A stretch of 8,142 nucleotides of DNA from CAZMCH01 sp964564735 (lineage in GTDB: Bacteria > Poribacteria > DTPJ01), in contig CAZMCH010000136.1 in the NCBI GenBank assembly GCA_964564735.1, positions 1-8,142 of the forward strand, given 5' to 3'. Below are positions 1 through 7,135 of this stretch, piece by piece. A program made the position numbers and the translations under genes. Numbering within the stretch: position 1 is the first letter of the stretch; the number at the start of each line of letters is the position of its first letter. A model generated the notes under the pieces. The model was given only the letters and a program-made list of their open reading frames with translations, made no database searches and was not told where the DNA came from.

Positions 1-3000
1 TTGTTCTCTGGCAGTCATTATTTTTTTGTATTCATCTTGGGATAATTTATTTATTTTTCTGTTATATTCCAAGATACGTTTTTCTTCAACGGTGTAGTCC
101 CTATTAAGCTGATCATTTTTTGCCAAATCAATAAGTCTTGAGACAAGGATTGGCTCATTTTGGGCATTATATCTTGCTAACATTAAGATGTCTTTTTCTT
201 TTGCAATATATTTAAGATTAGAATCCCCTTTTGCTTCGATTATTTGTTTTCTAAATTCTTTTAATCTTTCTACCTTATCTTCAGAAATGTGTGCAGAGAC
301 AAGAGCTATTTCATCTTTTGTATATCGTTCTTTATAGGTTGTTGCAGATACTTTTTTAATAAGTAAATCAAGCTTTGCAACATCTTTTTGTTCTTCGGAT
401 ACGTTTTCTTGAGAAACTATTTTGTATAGTTTCTCTAAACCAGCAATTTCTTGGTATTTATAATCAACATTTTTTCCTCTTTCACGATAAAGCGCTTGGC
501 GCGCTTTTCTTAATCTAAGAAATTCCAAAGATCCTAAATGTCGATCAGCTAATTTGCCGTATGAGTATTGTTTGGTGAATTCGTCAACATGTCGGACTTC
601 TAAATCTCCACCATATTGTTGAGCATAGGATTTCAATTTTGATATAAGTTCATCCTCTCTATCTTTACCAAACATCCATGGCTGGAATGAAGAATAATCT
701 TTTAGATTATCATGCTCTTGTATAAGTCTTTCAACTGCCTCAATATCCATCTTCGCTATTGGCAAGGCATAAGACCTAATAACAATCTTTTCTTCTTCTC
801 TAGCCCTTTTAATCGCTTCATCTCTTAGGTCTATTAACTGAGCTGCAAGTTTTTCAAAGTAATATGCAGTTTGGATTGAGCTTTCTGTCATTCCAGTAGT
901 CAAAACTTCTAATCTTGCTTGATCTTCGGCGGTAAATTTTTCGTCTTCTCTTCTTTTTGTTGAATCTTTTTCTTCTTTACGCTTTTCTATTTCATCACGT
1001 CTATTGTTTTTTAGGTTATTTATTATATTATTAATATTATTAAGGTCTGGCAATGTATTATTTCTAAGAGAAACGAGCTGTTCTTCAAGGTTATCAACCC
1101 TTTTAAAGAAAGAAGGTGGTAGATCAACAAGCAATCCCTGTCCAATAGCAAGAACGATTCTACGTCCTAGGTCCTTGATTTCTCGTAGGTCTGTATAAAG
1201 ATCATCTCTTAGACCATTCATCGCAGCGACAAGGTCTTCGCTAGTTCCATACATGAAAGCGCGCATGCCTGCAAGCCCCTGAAAATGTCCGCTTGTTGCA
1301 AGAAACATAACTGATCTTCCGGGGCGGTTTTCCTCCATTGCTAATGCCCTTGCAATCTCAAGCAAAGAGGCGATTCCACAAGTTGGGTCTGCCCCTGGTG
1401 AGTTGGCAGGAACAACAGACATTGAGTCAAAATAGCTTTGAATAACGACAAGCTCATTTTTAAGGTTTGGATCAATTCCCGGAAGAACACCTGTTATATT
1501 TTGTCCGAGTCTTCTTTCCCATGTCATAGTTGCAGTTAGCTGAATTTTTACATCTTTAGTTATACCAAAATCCGGAATATAAATATCGCTACCTATTGGT
1601 AATGATTGTGCTATTACATCTCTATTACCTGAAAACATCCTAATCTTTTCAGGTAAAATATTATATGTTTCTGCGATACTTTCCAGTGAATCGCCTTGTT
1701 TAATTATGTGCTTAATACTGAGAAACTCTTTTAGTAGTTGGTCTGCATCCTTTTTTGATATCCAAAATCTTGGAATTGCTGCGGGAATTGTCAGAAATTT
1801 TGCTTCTGCCTCACCACGAATAGTATCGTCTGGCTCAATAAATATGATTGCACTTGCACCCAACATAGCAGCATTTATCCAATTTGTTGTGCAGTTAAAG
1901 TCTAATAAGACAATTGAGCCTTGAGGTATAAAAATTGATGATTCATTGGCTTCGACAAATTCGCCGGGTTCATCTATTTGGCCATCTCTATTGTTATCTA
2001 TACCATCACGGTCATCTCCGGGGATTTCATCGATTATGCCATCATTATCATTATCTATACCGTCTTGATACCAATTGGCAATATCTTCCATAAGTGGTAT
2101 TTCGCCATCTTCGTCTATAGTTCCATTATTGTTATTATCAATTTTATCATTGCTTTTATCAAAATGTAGATTAAGAACATCATCTAGTATGCTTCCAACA
2201 CCGACTCGATAACGATGAGCAAGGCTGTCTATTGTATCATCGGGCTGAACTACATGCCAAAATCCGCCAACATCCTTGCCATTGAAATCAGCAAAATCAG
2301 ACCCACCTGCATATATGAGTTTTCCTGTAACCCCAGGAATAGGGATTAATATATCTTTATCAGGAAATAAGACCATTTCACCGGGTTCGTCGATCTGACC
2401 ATCGGAGTTATTATCTCTTCCATCAAATTCTTGGTCTTTGAGATATTTGTTATATGGATGATTTAGTATAAGTGATACATCAACTCGATATGATTTTGCA
2501 ATGTTTTCTAATGTATCGTCTTCTTTTACCTTATGTTTAATGCCTTCAGGAAGGAAAGATGTTCTGACAAGATTAGGCCACAGACAAGATAGCTTGAATT
2601 CAGCAATCTGAGAAGTAGGCGGAGTTTGGGCGCTTTTTTCTGGTATTGATGCTGATTTGGAGGCTGTTAATTCAGTATTTGGTATCTCAATATCCAGTAT
2701 AGGCATTTCTGAATTGCTATCAAGTATTCTTAATTTGCCATCGCCATGATCTATCGGAACAGTAATCTCATATTCCTGACTCTCAACTGCTTGTAAACCG
2801 ATCTTTTGAAACTCATCAAAAATAAATTTTGCTGCGTTTTCACCAGCTTCATAGCCTGTAACTCTGGTAGGTAATGCTACAAGACGCGCTATTGTTGCAC
2901 GCATATTCCTGATACTGATCTCATTTGCTATACGAACAGCATCATCGGAAAGCTGTGTTTTTGCGGAATAAGCAATACCAACAAAAACAAAAAATAACAA

Positions 3001-3036
3001 CACTATTAAACCACTTAGCTTATAAAGCCTCAACAC
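1..3036 (-). CDS. Exported M28-peptidase-like/PA-domain protein with three inserted LysM modules and calcium-loop repeats (C-terminus beyond left edge)
   Basis: One frame stays open for 1012 codons from a GTG at 3036 to base 1, so the C-terminus is missing. GGAGG lies 5 bases before the GTG. Residues 1-24 are a signal peptide (hydrophobic 10-22, likely cut near AYSA). Residues 33-165 resemble the N-terminus of M28 proteins (PTRVTGY at 56-62). A PA domain covers about 234-250 and 373-432 (GSIVLLDF, then LGASAIIFIEP). M28 core motifs lie at 513-595 (LPGIDP, YFDS, PGAD, GLAGMRAF). LysM modules lie at about 167-232, 260-372 and 442-490, each ending in an IPI/IPQ/IPD-type strand. The first two contain Asp/Asn-rich loops (205-220; 297-359). 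Residues 645-1012 are charged and mainly helical, with coiled-coil character near 648-770. The expected M28 ligands are changed: H to Y535, D to P551, catalytic E to H584, metal E to F585. LysM domains in general bind peptidoglycan or related glycans. My inference is a secreted or periplasmic, probably catalytically dead, wall-binding protein. Family assignment is solid; function is not. Confidence 0.85.
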   Translation of the reverse strand, partial: MLRLYKLSGLIVLLFFVFVGIAYSAKTQLSDDAVRIANEISIRNMRATIARLVALPTRVTGYEAGENAAKFIFDEFQKIGLQAVESQEYEITVPIDHGDGKLRILDSNSEMPILDIEIPNTELTASKSASIPEKSAQTPPTSQIAEFKLSCLWPNLVRTSFLPEGIKHKVKEDDTLENIAKSYRVDVSLILNHPYNKYLKDQEFDGRDNNSDGQIDEPGEMVLFPDKDILIPIPGVTGKLIYAGGSDFADFNGKDVGGFWHVVQPDDTIDSLAHRYRVGVGSILDDVLNLHFDKSNDKIDNNNNGTIDEDGEIPLMEDIANWYQDGIDNDNDGIIDEIPGDDRDGIDNNRDGQIDEPGEFVEANESSIFIPQGSIVLLDFNCTTNWINAAMLGASAIIFIEPDDTIRGEAEAKFLTIPAAIPRFWISKKDADQLLKEFLSIKHIIKQGDSLESIAETYNILPEKIRMFSGNRDVIAQSLPIGSDIYIPDFGITKDVKIQLTATMTWERRLGQNITGVLPGIDPNLKNELVVIQSYFDSMSVVPANSPGADPTCGIASLLEIARALAMEENRPGRSVMFLATSGHFQGLAGMRAFMYGTSEDLVAAMNGLRDDLYTDLREIKDLGRRIVLAIGQGLLVDLPPSFFKRVDNLEEQLVSLRNNTLPDLNNINNIINNLKNNRRDEIEKRKEEKDSTKRREDEKFTAEDQARLEVLTTGMTESSIQTAYYFEKLAAQLIDLRDEAIKRAREEEKIVIRSYALPIAKMDIEAVERLIQEHDNLKDYSSFQPWMFGKDREDELISKLKSYAQQYGGDLEVRHVDEFTKQYSYGKLADRHLGSLEFLRLRKARQALYRERGKNVDYKYQEIAGLEKLYKIVSQENVSEEQKDVAKLDLLIKKVSATTYKERYTKDEIALVSAHISEDKVERLKEFRKQIIEAKGDSNLKYIAKEKDILMLARYNAQNEPILVSRLIDLAKNDQLNRDYTVEEKRILEYNRKINKLSQDEYKKIMTAREQ
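1960..2148 (-). repeat. Three Asp/Asn-rich calcium-loop-like repeat units in LysM module 2
   Basis: Three 16-residue units lie at 2101-2148 (DKIDNNNNGTIDEDGE), 2017-2064 (DGIDNDNDGIIDEIPG) and 1960-2007 (DGIDNNRDGQIDEPGE). The spacing of D/N side chains and the central glycine resembles EF-hand, dockerin or thrombospondin-type-3 calcium loops. They sit between the helical part of LysM 2 and its closing strand, so they form an insertion inside an insertion. Calcium binding is inferred from the pattern only. Confidence 0.7.
2377..2424 (-). repeat. Fourth calcium-loop-like unit, in LysM module 1; imperfect copy of 1960-2007
   Basis: This encodes DGRDNNSDGQIDEPGE. At DNA level it aligns without gaps to 1960-2007 over 48 bases, with 12 mismatches by my count. 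It lies at the equivalent place in LysM 1, between the helices and the closing strand. LysM 1 and LysM 2, inserts included, therefore probably arose by duplication of one composite module. Confidence 0.65.
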
Positions 3037-3041
3037 TATTA

Positions 3042-3046
3042 CCTCC
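3042..3046 (-). promoter_or_regulatory. Shine-Dalgarno GGAGG for the M28/LysM gene
   Basis: GGAGG on the minus strand is 5 bases from the GTG at 3036 and 8 bases from the in-frame TTG directly after it (3033). No ATG precedes the signal peptide in this frame. The motif therefore supports a non-ATG start. GTG is chosen because it gives the longer basic N-region (MLRLYK); TTG is only one codon shorter. Confidence 0.75.
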
Positions 3047-3148
3047 AATCTATTTATTTAGACATTGATGTATCTTAAAACATAAGCTTTTCTTTCTTTT
3101 TGAGAATTATTTATAAACATATTTTAAAAAAGTTATCCTAGATTTACC

Positions 3149-3178
3149 ATTATACAATAGCGTAAATAAGCCTGTCAA
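3149..3178 (-). promoter_or_regulatory. Perfect-consensus sigma-70 promoter for the M28/LysM gene
   Basis: On the minus strand TTGACA (3178-3173) and TATAAT (3154-3149) are separated by 18 bases. Both hexamers match the housekeeping consensus exactly. Transcription would start near 3142, leaving a leader of roughly 105 bases before the GTG at 3036. It is the only promoter in the window with two perfect hexamers, and it lies in a true intergenic gap upstream of a gene with a good ribosome site. Confidence 0.75.
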
Positions 3179-3260
3179 CAGTAAACTACTTTCTATATTT
3201 TCTAACATGATTTCTATGAATAAAACTATCCAAGCATAGAGTTTTTGTCTGAAATAGTTT

Positions 3261-3291
3261 AAGAAAAGCACGAAGACACCAAGACAGAAGG
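3261..3291. repeat. Purine-rich GAAGACACC-type intergenic stretch
   Basis: A run of short imperfect units (GCACGAAGACACCAAGACAG) in non-coding DNA. Similar CACGAAGACACGAAG strings recur between genes in many unrelated bacterial genomes, as I recall. Here it is a single degenerate copy, and whether it is repeated elsewhere in this genome cannot be seen. It carries no open reading frame. Confidence 0.3.
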
Positions 3292-3412
3292 GCTTAAAGC
3301 AAAAATCAAGAATTAGTTTTGGTTTATGATGAAAAAGTATAAATCCATGACTGAAAATTATTTGTGGCTTGGTGTATGGATTACGCGGACGACAAATTTA
3401 TGCTTGGTAAAA

Positions 3413-4054
3413 CTACCACATCCTCGACATTTCTTGATATATTGCCATTTGGTCTTTATGTCTTGGAATGGCTATTCGTATTGACTTGCGCTTGTTTCTA
3501 GAATCTATGATGACTAATGATGTTTCAAGAAGATTAGACATATTAACTGAACGGGATTCATAATACACCCACATTTTTTGGGATGTATATGGTCCAATAT
3601 AAAATTCCTGTCCTCTACAAAATTGCTTGTATTGTGGAAAATTTAGGCTTTGTTTGTTCTCCCCCTTTGCATCATCAAAACATATCGGTTCTACTTTATC
3701 TTTGGGTGAATATCCGCTTAATTTGCAATTTTTGACATAAATTCCATAGGTAGCTTTATTATTGATTTCTATGGAAACAACTATGCCTGTATGATTGCGT
3801 TTATCACGTGTAGCAAACCAAGTGTCATCTTTAAGCAATTCAAGGCTTATTTCTGGCATTGATTTTTTACGATTATACAATAAATAAAGACCAATTGCAA
3901 TACTGATGACAAAAACAATAACCGCAAATGCTTCTGATGTAATAATTTGTGAAATAAGCTGTTTTATATCTCCAATACGATCTTCTTCTCCCTTAAAAAC
4001 AGGAGTTTGAAGAAAACAAAGAAAAATAAAGTTAAAAATACGTTTTTTGGACAT
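3413..4054 (-). CDS. Unrecognised 213-residue membrane-anchored protein
   Basis: The start is the ATG at 4054, with GGAG 5 bases upstream (4060-4063). A TTG at 4093 would add 13 residues and overlap the toxin gene, and is rejected. Residues 5-16 are hydrophobic after a KKR N-region (signal or first membrane segment). Residues 42-60 are a clear transmembrane helix followed by NRKK, a positive-inside flank that puts the rest in the cytoplasm if the first segment also spans. Residues 68-213 alternate short hydrophobic strands and turns (IVVSIEINNK, YGIYVKNCKLSG, SLVIIDSRNKRKSIRIAI) and look like a beta-sandwich. Four Cys lie at 13, 110, 125 and 146. It starts 26 bases after the PIN toxin and may share its transcript. 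I do not recognise the family and assign no function; an Ig-like fold is a guess from the strand pattern. Confidence 0.7.
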   Translation of the reverse strand: MSKKRIFNFIFLCFLQTPVFKGEEDRIGDIKQLISQIITSEAFAVIVFVISIAIGLYLLYNRKKSMPEISLELLKDDTWFATRDKRNHTGIVVSIEINNKATYGIYVKNCKLSGYSPKDKVEPICFDDAKGENKQSLNFPQYKQFCRGQEFYIGPYTSQKMWVYYESRSVNMSNLLETSLVIIDSRNKRKSIRIAIPRHKDQMAIYQEMSRMW

Positions 4055-4059
4055 ATAAT

Positions 4060-4063
4060 CTCC
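4060..4063 (-). promoter_or_regulatory. Shine-Dalgarno GGAG deciding the start of the membrane protein gene
   Basis: GGAG with a 5-base spacer to the ATG at 4054 favours this start over the upstream TTG at 4093, which lies inside the end of the toxin gene. Confidence 0.6.
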
Positions 4064-4080
4064 AATCCCATAAATTGCAT

Positions 4081-4476
4081 TTAAGAAAGCCAATTTTCCA
4101 TTTTTAAGTCTGGTATTCGCTTAAAATGAGCAATATTATTTGTTACTAATGTTCCATTATTGGCAATGACAATACTTGCTATTAAAATGTCTGCATCATT
4201 AATGATATTGCCATGTGCTTTCAAATGTATTTTATTTTCACCAAAAATTCTGGCAATTTCAGGGGTTGTCTGAATTATATTAATTATATTGAACAAATCA
4301 TTTAAGATCTGTATATTTTCATTTCTTCTTTGAGAGTTATAGGCACCAAAATACAGTTCACAAGCTGTAATTATAGTTACAAAAATATTGGTTACACCAT
4401 ATTCCTCAATTTTTAACTCGATATTGCGATTCCCCTTGAGCCAAAAAATACAAATATCTGTATCAAGGATATACAT
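4081..4476 (-). CDS. vapC: VapC-type PIN-domain ribonuclease toxin
   Basis: A 131-residue PIN domain, usual length for the family. It opens with MYILDTDICIFWLKG, close to the start of tRNA(fMet)-specific VapC enzymes. Likely Mg2+-binding acidic residues are D5, E40 (TACELYFGA) and D96 (ADILIAS), with D94 close by. The fourth position is Asn in VTNNIAHF, as in many VapC proteins. Known family role: endonuclease that cuts tRNA or rRNA and stops translation unless bound by its antitoxin. Its ATG overlaps the antitoxin stop by one base (TAATG), so the two are translationally coupled. All core acidic residues are present, so the toxin looks intact. The exact RNA target is inferred from resemblance only. 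Confidence 0.9.
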   Translation of the reverse strand: MYILDTDICIFWLKGNRNIELKIEEYGVTNIFVTIITACELYFGAYNSQRRNENIQILNDLFNIINIIQTTPEIARIFGENKIHLKAHGNIINDADILIASIVIANNGTLVTNNIAHFKRIPDLKMENWLS

Positions 4477-4715
4477 TATAATTTCACCTCTTGAATATTG
4501 AATTTCTCTCTTTGCTGATATATTTGCTCAATAATCTCTTCTGCATTACGTTCATCTTGCCATATTCCACAAAAACGTTTCAAATCTTTTTTACAAGCAT
4601 TTTTTATAGGCTCAATAAAGGTGATAATTACCTCGAATTGCTCTCCTTTTCCCAGATTAATTGGCTCTTGTGGGATTATTTTTTCACCGTCATAAATACC
4701 TTTTATTGATAACAT
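4476..4715 (-). CDS. Antitoxin of the PIN toxin (AF2212-like / VapB-type)
   Basis: 79 residues. The first 35 have the pattern of AF2212-like (DUF104-type) antitoxins: IKGIYDGEKIIPQEPINL, then KGEQFEVIITF, a small beta-rich DNA-binding module. The tail has FCGIWQDERNAEEIIEQIYQQRE, a helical segment of the kind that usually wraps the PIN active site. AAGGAG lies 8 bases before the ATG. The gene starts 27 bases after sppA ends, with no obvious promoter in that gap, and overlaps the toxin by one base. Such antitoxins usually repress their own operon, but I see no clear operator. The call relies on both the sequence pattern and the neighbouring toxin. Confidence 0.8.
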   Translation of the reverse strand: MLSIKGIYDGEKIIPQEPINLGKGEQFEVIITFIEPIKNACKKDLKRFCGIWQDERNAEEIIEQIYQQREKFNIQEVKL

Positions 4716-4742
4716 AAATAACTCTCCTTAAACAATCAGGCA

Positions 4743-7088
4743 TTATTCATAAATTAAAGCATAAGGCGTGAGATAGAAAAAGACATCACGAGAAACTAAT
4801 TTCCTTATTTTGGCTAAGTCAGATAGCGACTTTAATTCATTCAACAATGGTACATTACCAATAGCGAACCTTTGCCATAGTGGCTGAGGTTCTGGAAGAA
4901 TCAGAATATCAGGTGTTTCGCTTTCTTTGAGATTCGCTTTTTCTTTTGCTATTGATATTGCTAATTGCAAACCTCCAAGTTCGTCAACAAGACCATTCTC
5001 TTTTGCTTGCTTGCCCGTCCAAGTTCTGCCCTGAGCAATCGCTTCAACTGCCCCCCTATTCATTTTTCTACCATCTGCAACCTTGCCGACAAAATCATTA
5101 TAGAGTTCTTGCATTTGGCGATTGATTATTTCTTTTTGCTCATCGGTAAATGTGCTATAAGTGCTGTAAATATCAGCGTTTTTTCCTTTTTTTATAGTCT
5201 CTTTCTTTATGCCAAGTCTATCATAAAGCCCTTTTAGGCTAAATTTGCCTGTTATAACACCGATTGAGCCTGTTATTGTGCCTGGGTTAGCAACAATGAC
5301 ATCCGCAGGTGCAGAAATATAATATCCACCAGAGGCAGAGACATCACCCATTGAGACAATAATTGGCTTTTTACCCTTTGTAAGTGTGATTTCACGCCAG
5401 ATTAAATCTGATGCAAATACAGACCCTCCGCCAGTATCAACTCTTAAAACAATAGCTTTTACGGAATCATCTTCTCTGGATTTTTTTATGGCTTCATTGA
5501 TCGTATCTGAACCCATAACCGATGGAATAGAAAGGAATTCATCATTGTAAATGCTTCTTCCGGGAAGCATAAATCCACTAGCATAAATGACTGCGACTCT
5601 TGGTTTGGGTGTCCAATCGTAATTATAATATTTGCGTTTACCATATTCTTTGGCAGTAATTCTGCTTGTTTTTATACCAATAACTTCTTTTGCAGATTCA
5701 CCAAGTTTATCTGAATATATAAGCTCATCAACAAGACCTGCTTTTTTTGCTTCACTTGGAGTATAAGGACCTTTATCAATCCATTCCTGAACTTTTTGAT
5801 CAGAAACATCACGATCTTTTGCGATGCTTTTAACCATCTGATCATGTAGATCGTCTAATATAAAGTTTAGCGATTCTCTATGTTCATCAGACATGCCTTC
5901 ATTAGTGAACATCTCTGATGCGGACTTATATTTTCCAATATGGTAAAGATTAGCTTCTATACCAAGTTTATCAAGCATTTCTTTGTATGAAGTAACTTCG
6001 GACTTTAGACCATAAAATGCGAGAGTGCCTGCGGGATTGAGGAGTATTTTATCGCATGATGAAGCAATATAATATTCCTTATTTCCAGCGATTTCCATAT
6101 AACATAATGCTTTTTTACCAGATGATCGAAAATCACCAATGGCATCTTTCATTTCTTGGGCAGAACCCATACTATACTCACCCCAATCGGGCTTAATCAT
6201 TATGGCTTTTATGCTACTGTCATATTTGGCTTTTTGGATAAGGGCTATATTCATTGTATCCATTTCAAGAATATATTTTTCAGATGGAAATCTTGAACGC
6301 ATCCATTGGTTTGACAGTTTTGCGTATACACCACCGCCAATACCTTCCCGTTCTTTATCAAATTTGCGATAAGTTCCAAGTTCTGATTTTGGCATACCCA
6401 TACCAACACTTATCTCAAAATTGCGATCCCTGTCGTAGCTTCCTCTAAGCAAAAGTCCGCTTATTGGTTCCAAATCTAACGCAATCCCAAAATCTGCATC
6501 TTTTATACCGTGATTCTCATATAAACTGCTGTTTAGAGAAAGAGTTACACGATTAGTCTTTGGTCGGAGCGCAAGAGATATATCATAAGAACGATCTGTG
6601 CCGATTTCGCCGAATTGTGAACGAGTAATATTACGCGCAACTAACCCAAATGAAAACATATTCGATGGTCGTGAAAGAAAGCCTATATCCCATGAAGAAA
6701 GATTATCATAAATTTTGTCTTTTGACGTAAACCAAGAATACCCAATGCCAAAATATATGCTATCAGAGAGTTTTATTCCATCAGAAAGGGTGTATTTTGT
6801 AAAATTCAGATCGCCACGATCAGCAATCTCTGCTCCGAATCCTGTTCCAAAGCCTGATATAAAAAAGGCATTATCTCCACCAACATCACCCGAAAGGGTA
6901 TGAAAGTAAGAAAGATTAATGCCTCTGTCAACGCCCAAGCCTGCAGGATTCAGGACAGTTGACATTGAATCATCTCTGATCGCAACTGAGGCTGACGGCA
7001 GAAAAACAGTATTTGGCAATGTGTCTGCATAAATAGTCTTACATAAAGCAAATATAAATAATAAAATAAAGTAAATATATTTTTTCAT
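4743..7088 (-). CDS. sppA: Signal peptide peptidase SppA (S49, double-domain) with N-terminal PorV-like beta-barrel module
   Basis: 781 residues from the ATG at 7088. Residues 1-21 are a signal peptide (MKKYIYFILLFIFALC, likely cut at IYA-DT), with no lipobox. Residues 22-265 look like a PorV/PorQ-type outer-membrane barrel: it opens with FLPSASVAIRDD and NPAGLG, followed by alternating aromatic strands. Two S49 domains follow, about 275-460 and 495-720. As in the E. coli 67-kDa enzyme, the general-base Lys is in the first (GKYKSASEMF, K388) and the nucleophilic Ser in the second (VSASGGYY, S586). RVDTGGGS at 549-556 supplies the oxyanion-hole turn. The family cleaves membrane-embedded signal-peptide remnants and other peptides at the cell envelope. 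E. coli SppA is about 618 residues with a membrane anchor, so the barrel replaces the anchor and adds some 200 residues. Active-site residues are intact. The barrel call rests on pattern only. Confidence 0.9.
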   Translation of the reverse strand: MKKYIYFILLFIFALCKTIYADTLPNTVFLPSASVAIRDDSMSTVLNPAGLGVDRGINLSYFHTLSGDVGGDNAFFISGFGTGFGAEIADRGDLNFTKYTLSDGIKLSDSIYFGIGYSWFTSKDKIYDNLSSWDIGFLSRPSNMFSFGLVARNITRSQFGEIGTDRSYDISLALRPKTNRVTLSLNSSLYENHGIKDADFGIALDLEPISGLLLRGSYDRDRNFEISVGMGMPKSELGTYRKFDKEREGIGGGVYAKLSNQWMRSRFPSEKYILEMDTMNIALIQKAKYDSSIKAIMIKPDWGEYSMGSAQEMKDAIGDFRSSGKKALCYMEIAGNKEYYIASSCDKILLNPAGTLAFYGLKSEVTSYKEMLDKLGIEANLYHIGKYKSASEMFTNEGMSDEHRESLNFILDDLHDQMVKSIAKDRDVSDQKVQEWIDKGPYTPSEAKKAGLVDELIYSDKLGESAKEVIGIKTSRITAKEYGKRKYYNYDWTPKPRVAVIYASGFMLPGRSIYNDEFLSIPSVMGSDTINEAIKKSREDDSVKAIVLRVDTGGGSVFASDLIWREITLTKGKKPIIVSMGDVSASGGYYISAPADVIVANPGTITGSIGVITGKFSLKGLYDRLGIKKETIKKGKNADIYSTYSTFTDEQKEIINRQMQELYNDFVGKVADGRKMNRGAVEAIAQGRTWTGKQAKENGLVDELGGLQLAISIAKEKANLKESETPDILILPEPQPLWQRFAIGNVPLLNELKSLSDLAKIRKLVSRDVFFYLTPYALIYE

Positions 7089-7097
7089 CTGCACTAA

Positions 7098-7102
7098 TCC
7101 TT
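7098..7102 (-). promoter_or_regulatory. Shine-Dalgarno AAGGA deciding the sppA start
   Basis: AAGGA lies 9 bases from the ATG at 7088 but only 3 bases from the in-frame GTG at 7094, which is too close for good initiation. The ATG also gives a typical signal peptide start (MKKYIY). The GTG would only add Met-Gln, so the protein hardly changes. Confidence 0.6.
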
Positions 7103-7135
7103 ATTGTCAAATACTTGTGAACTTTTTTCCAATTC

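Larger units (their letters stand above)
3037..3412. other. Intergenic region, 376 bases, holding the promoter and leader of the M28/LysM gene
   Basis: No credible reading frame on either strand. The left part (3047-3142) would be an AT- and purine-rich 5' leader of about 105 bases. The middle holds a consensus promoter (3149-3178). The right part (about 3261-3291) holds a GAAGACACC-type low-complexity stretch. The only stem-loops I found are short and AT-rich (3222-3246 and 3405-3418), and neither is a convincing terminator. Confidence 0.7.

Noticed and set aside
1706..2169. Two plus-strand open frames (1706-1924 and 1978-2169)
   Set aside because: They lie antisense to the LysM/PA part of the large gene. 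The second is just the reverse of the Asp/Asn-rich repeats, giving an Ile-rich low-complexity product. No ribosome site or family resemblance.
1960..2424. Repeated DNA units considered as a CRISPR-like or tandem array
   Set aside because: They stay in the reading frame, diverge in sequence and encode a regular Asp/Asn/Gly pattern, so they are protein repeats.
3222..3246. AAAACT...AGTTTT inverted repeat as a terminator
   Set aside because: It is mostly A-T pairs with a bulge and no GC-rich stem. It could be chance in AT-rich intergenic DNA.
3405..3418. TGGTA-loop-TACCA hairpin over the stop codon of the membrane protein gene as a terminator
   Set aside because: The stem has only 5 pairs and no T-run follows on the minus strand.
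4055..4093. TTG start at 4093 for the membrane protein gene
   Set aside because: It overlaps the toxin coding region and has no ribosome site, whereas the ATG at 4054 has GGAG at 5 bases and a typical basic N-terminus.
4965..5237. Plus-strand 90-codon open frame inside sppA
   Set aside because: It is antisense to the catalytic S49 domain, whose protein motifs are strongly conserved. No recognisable product.
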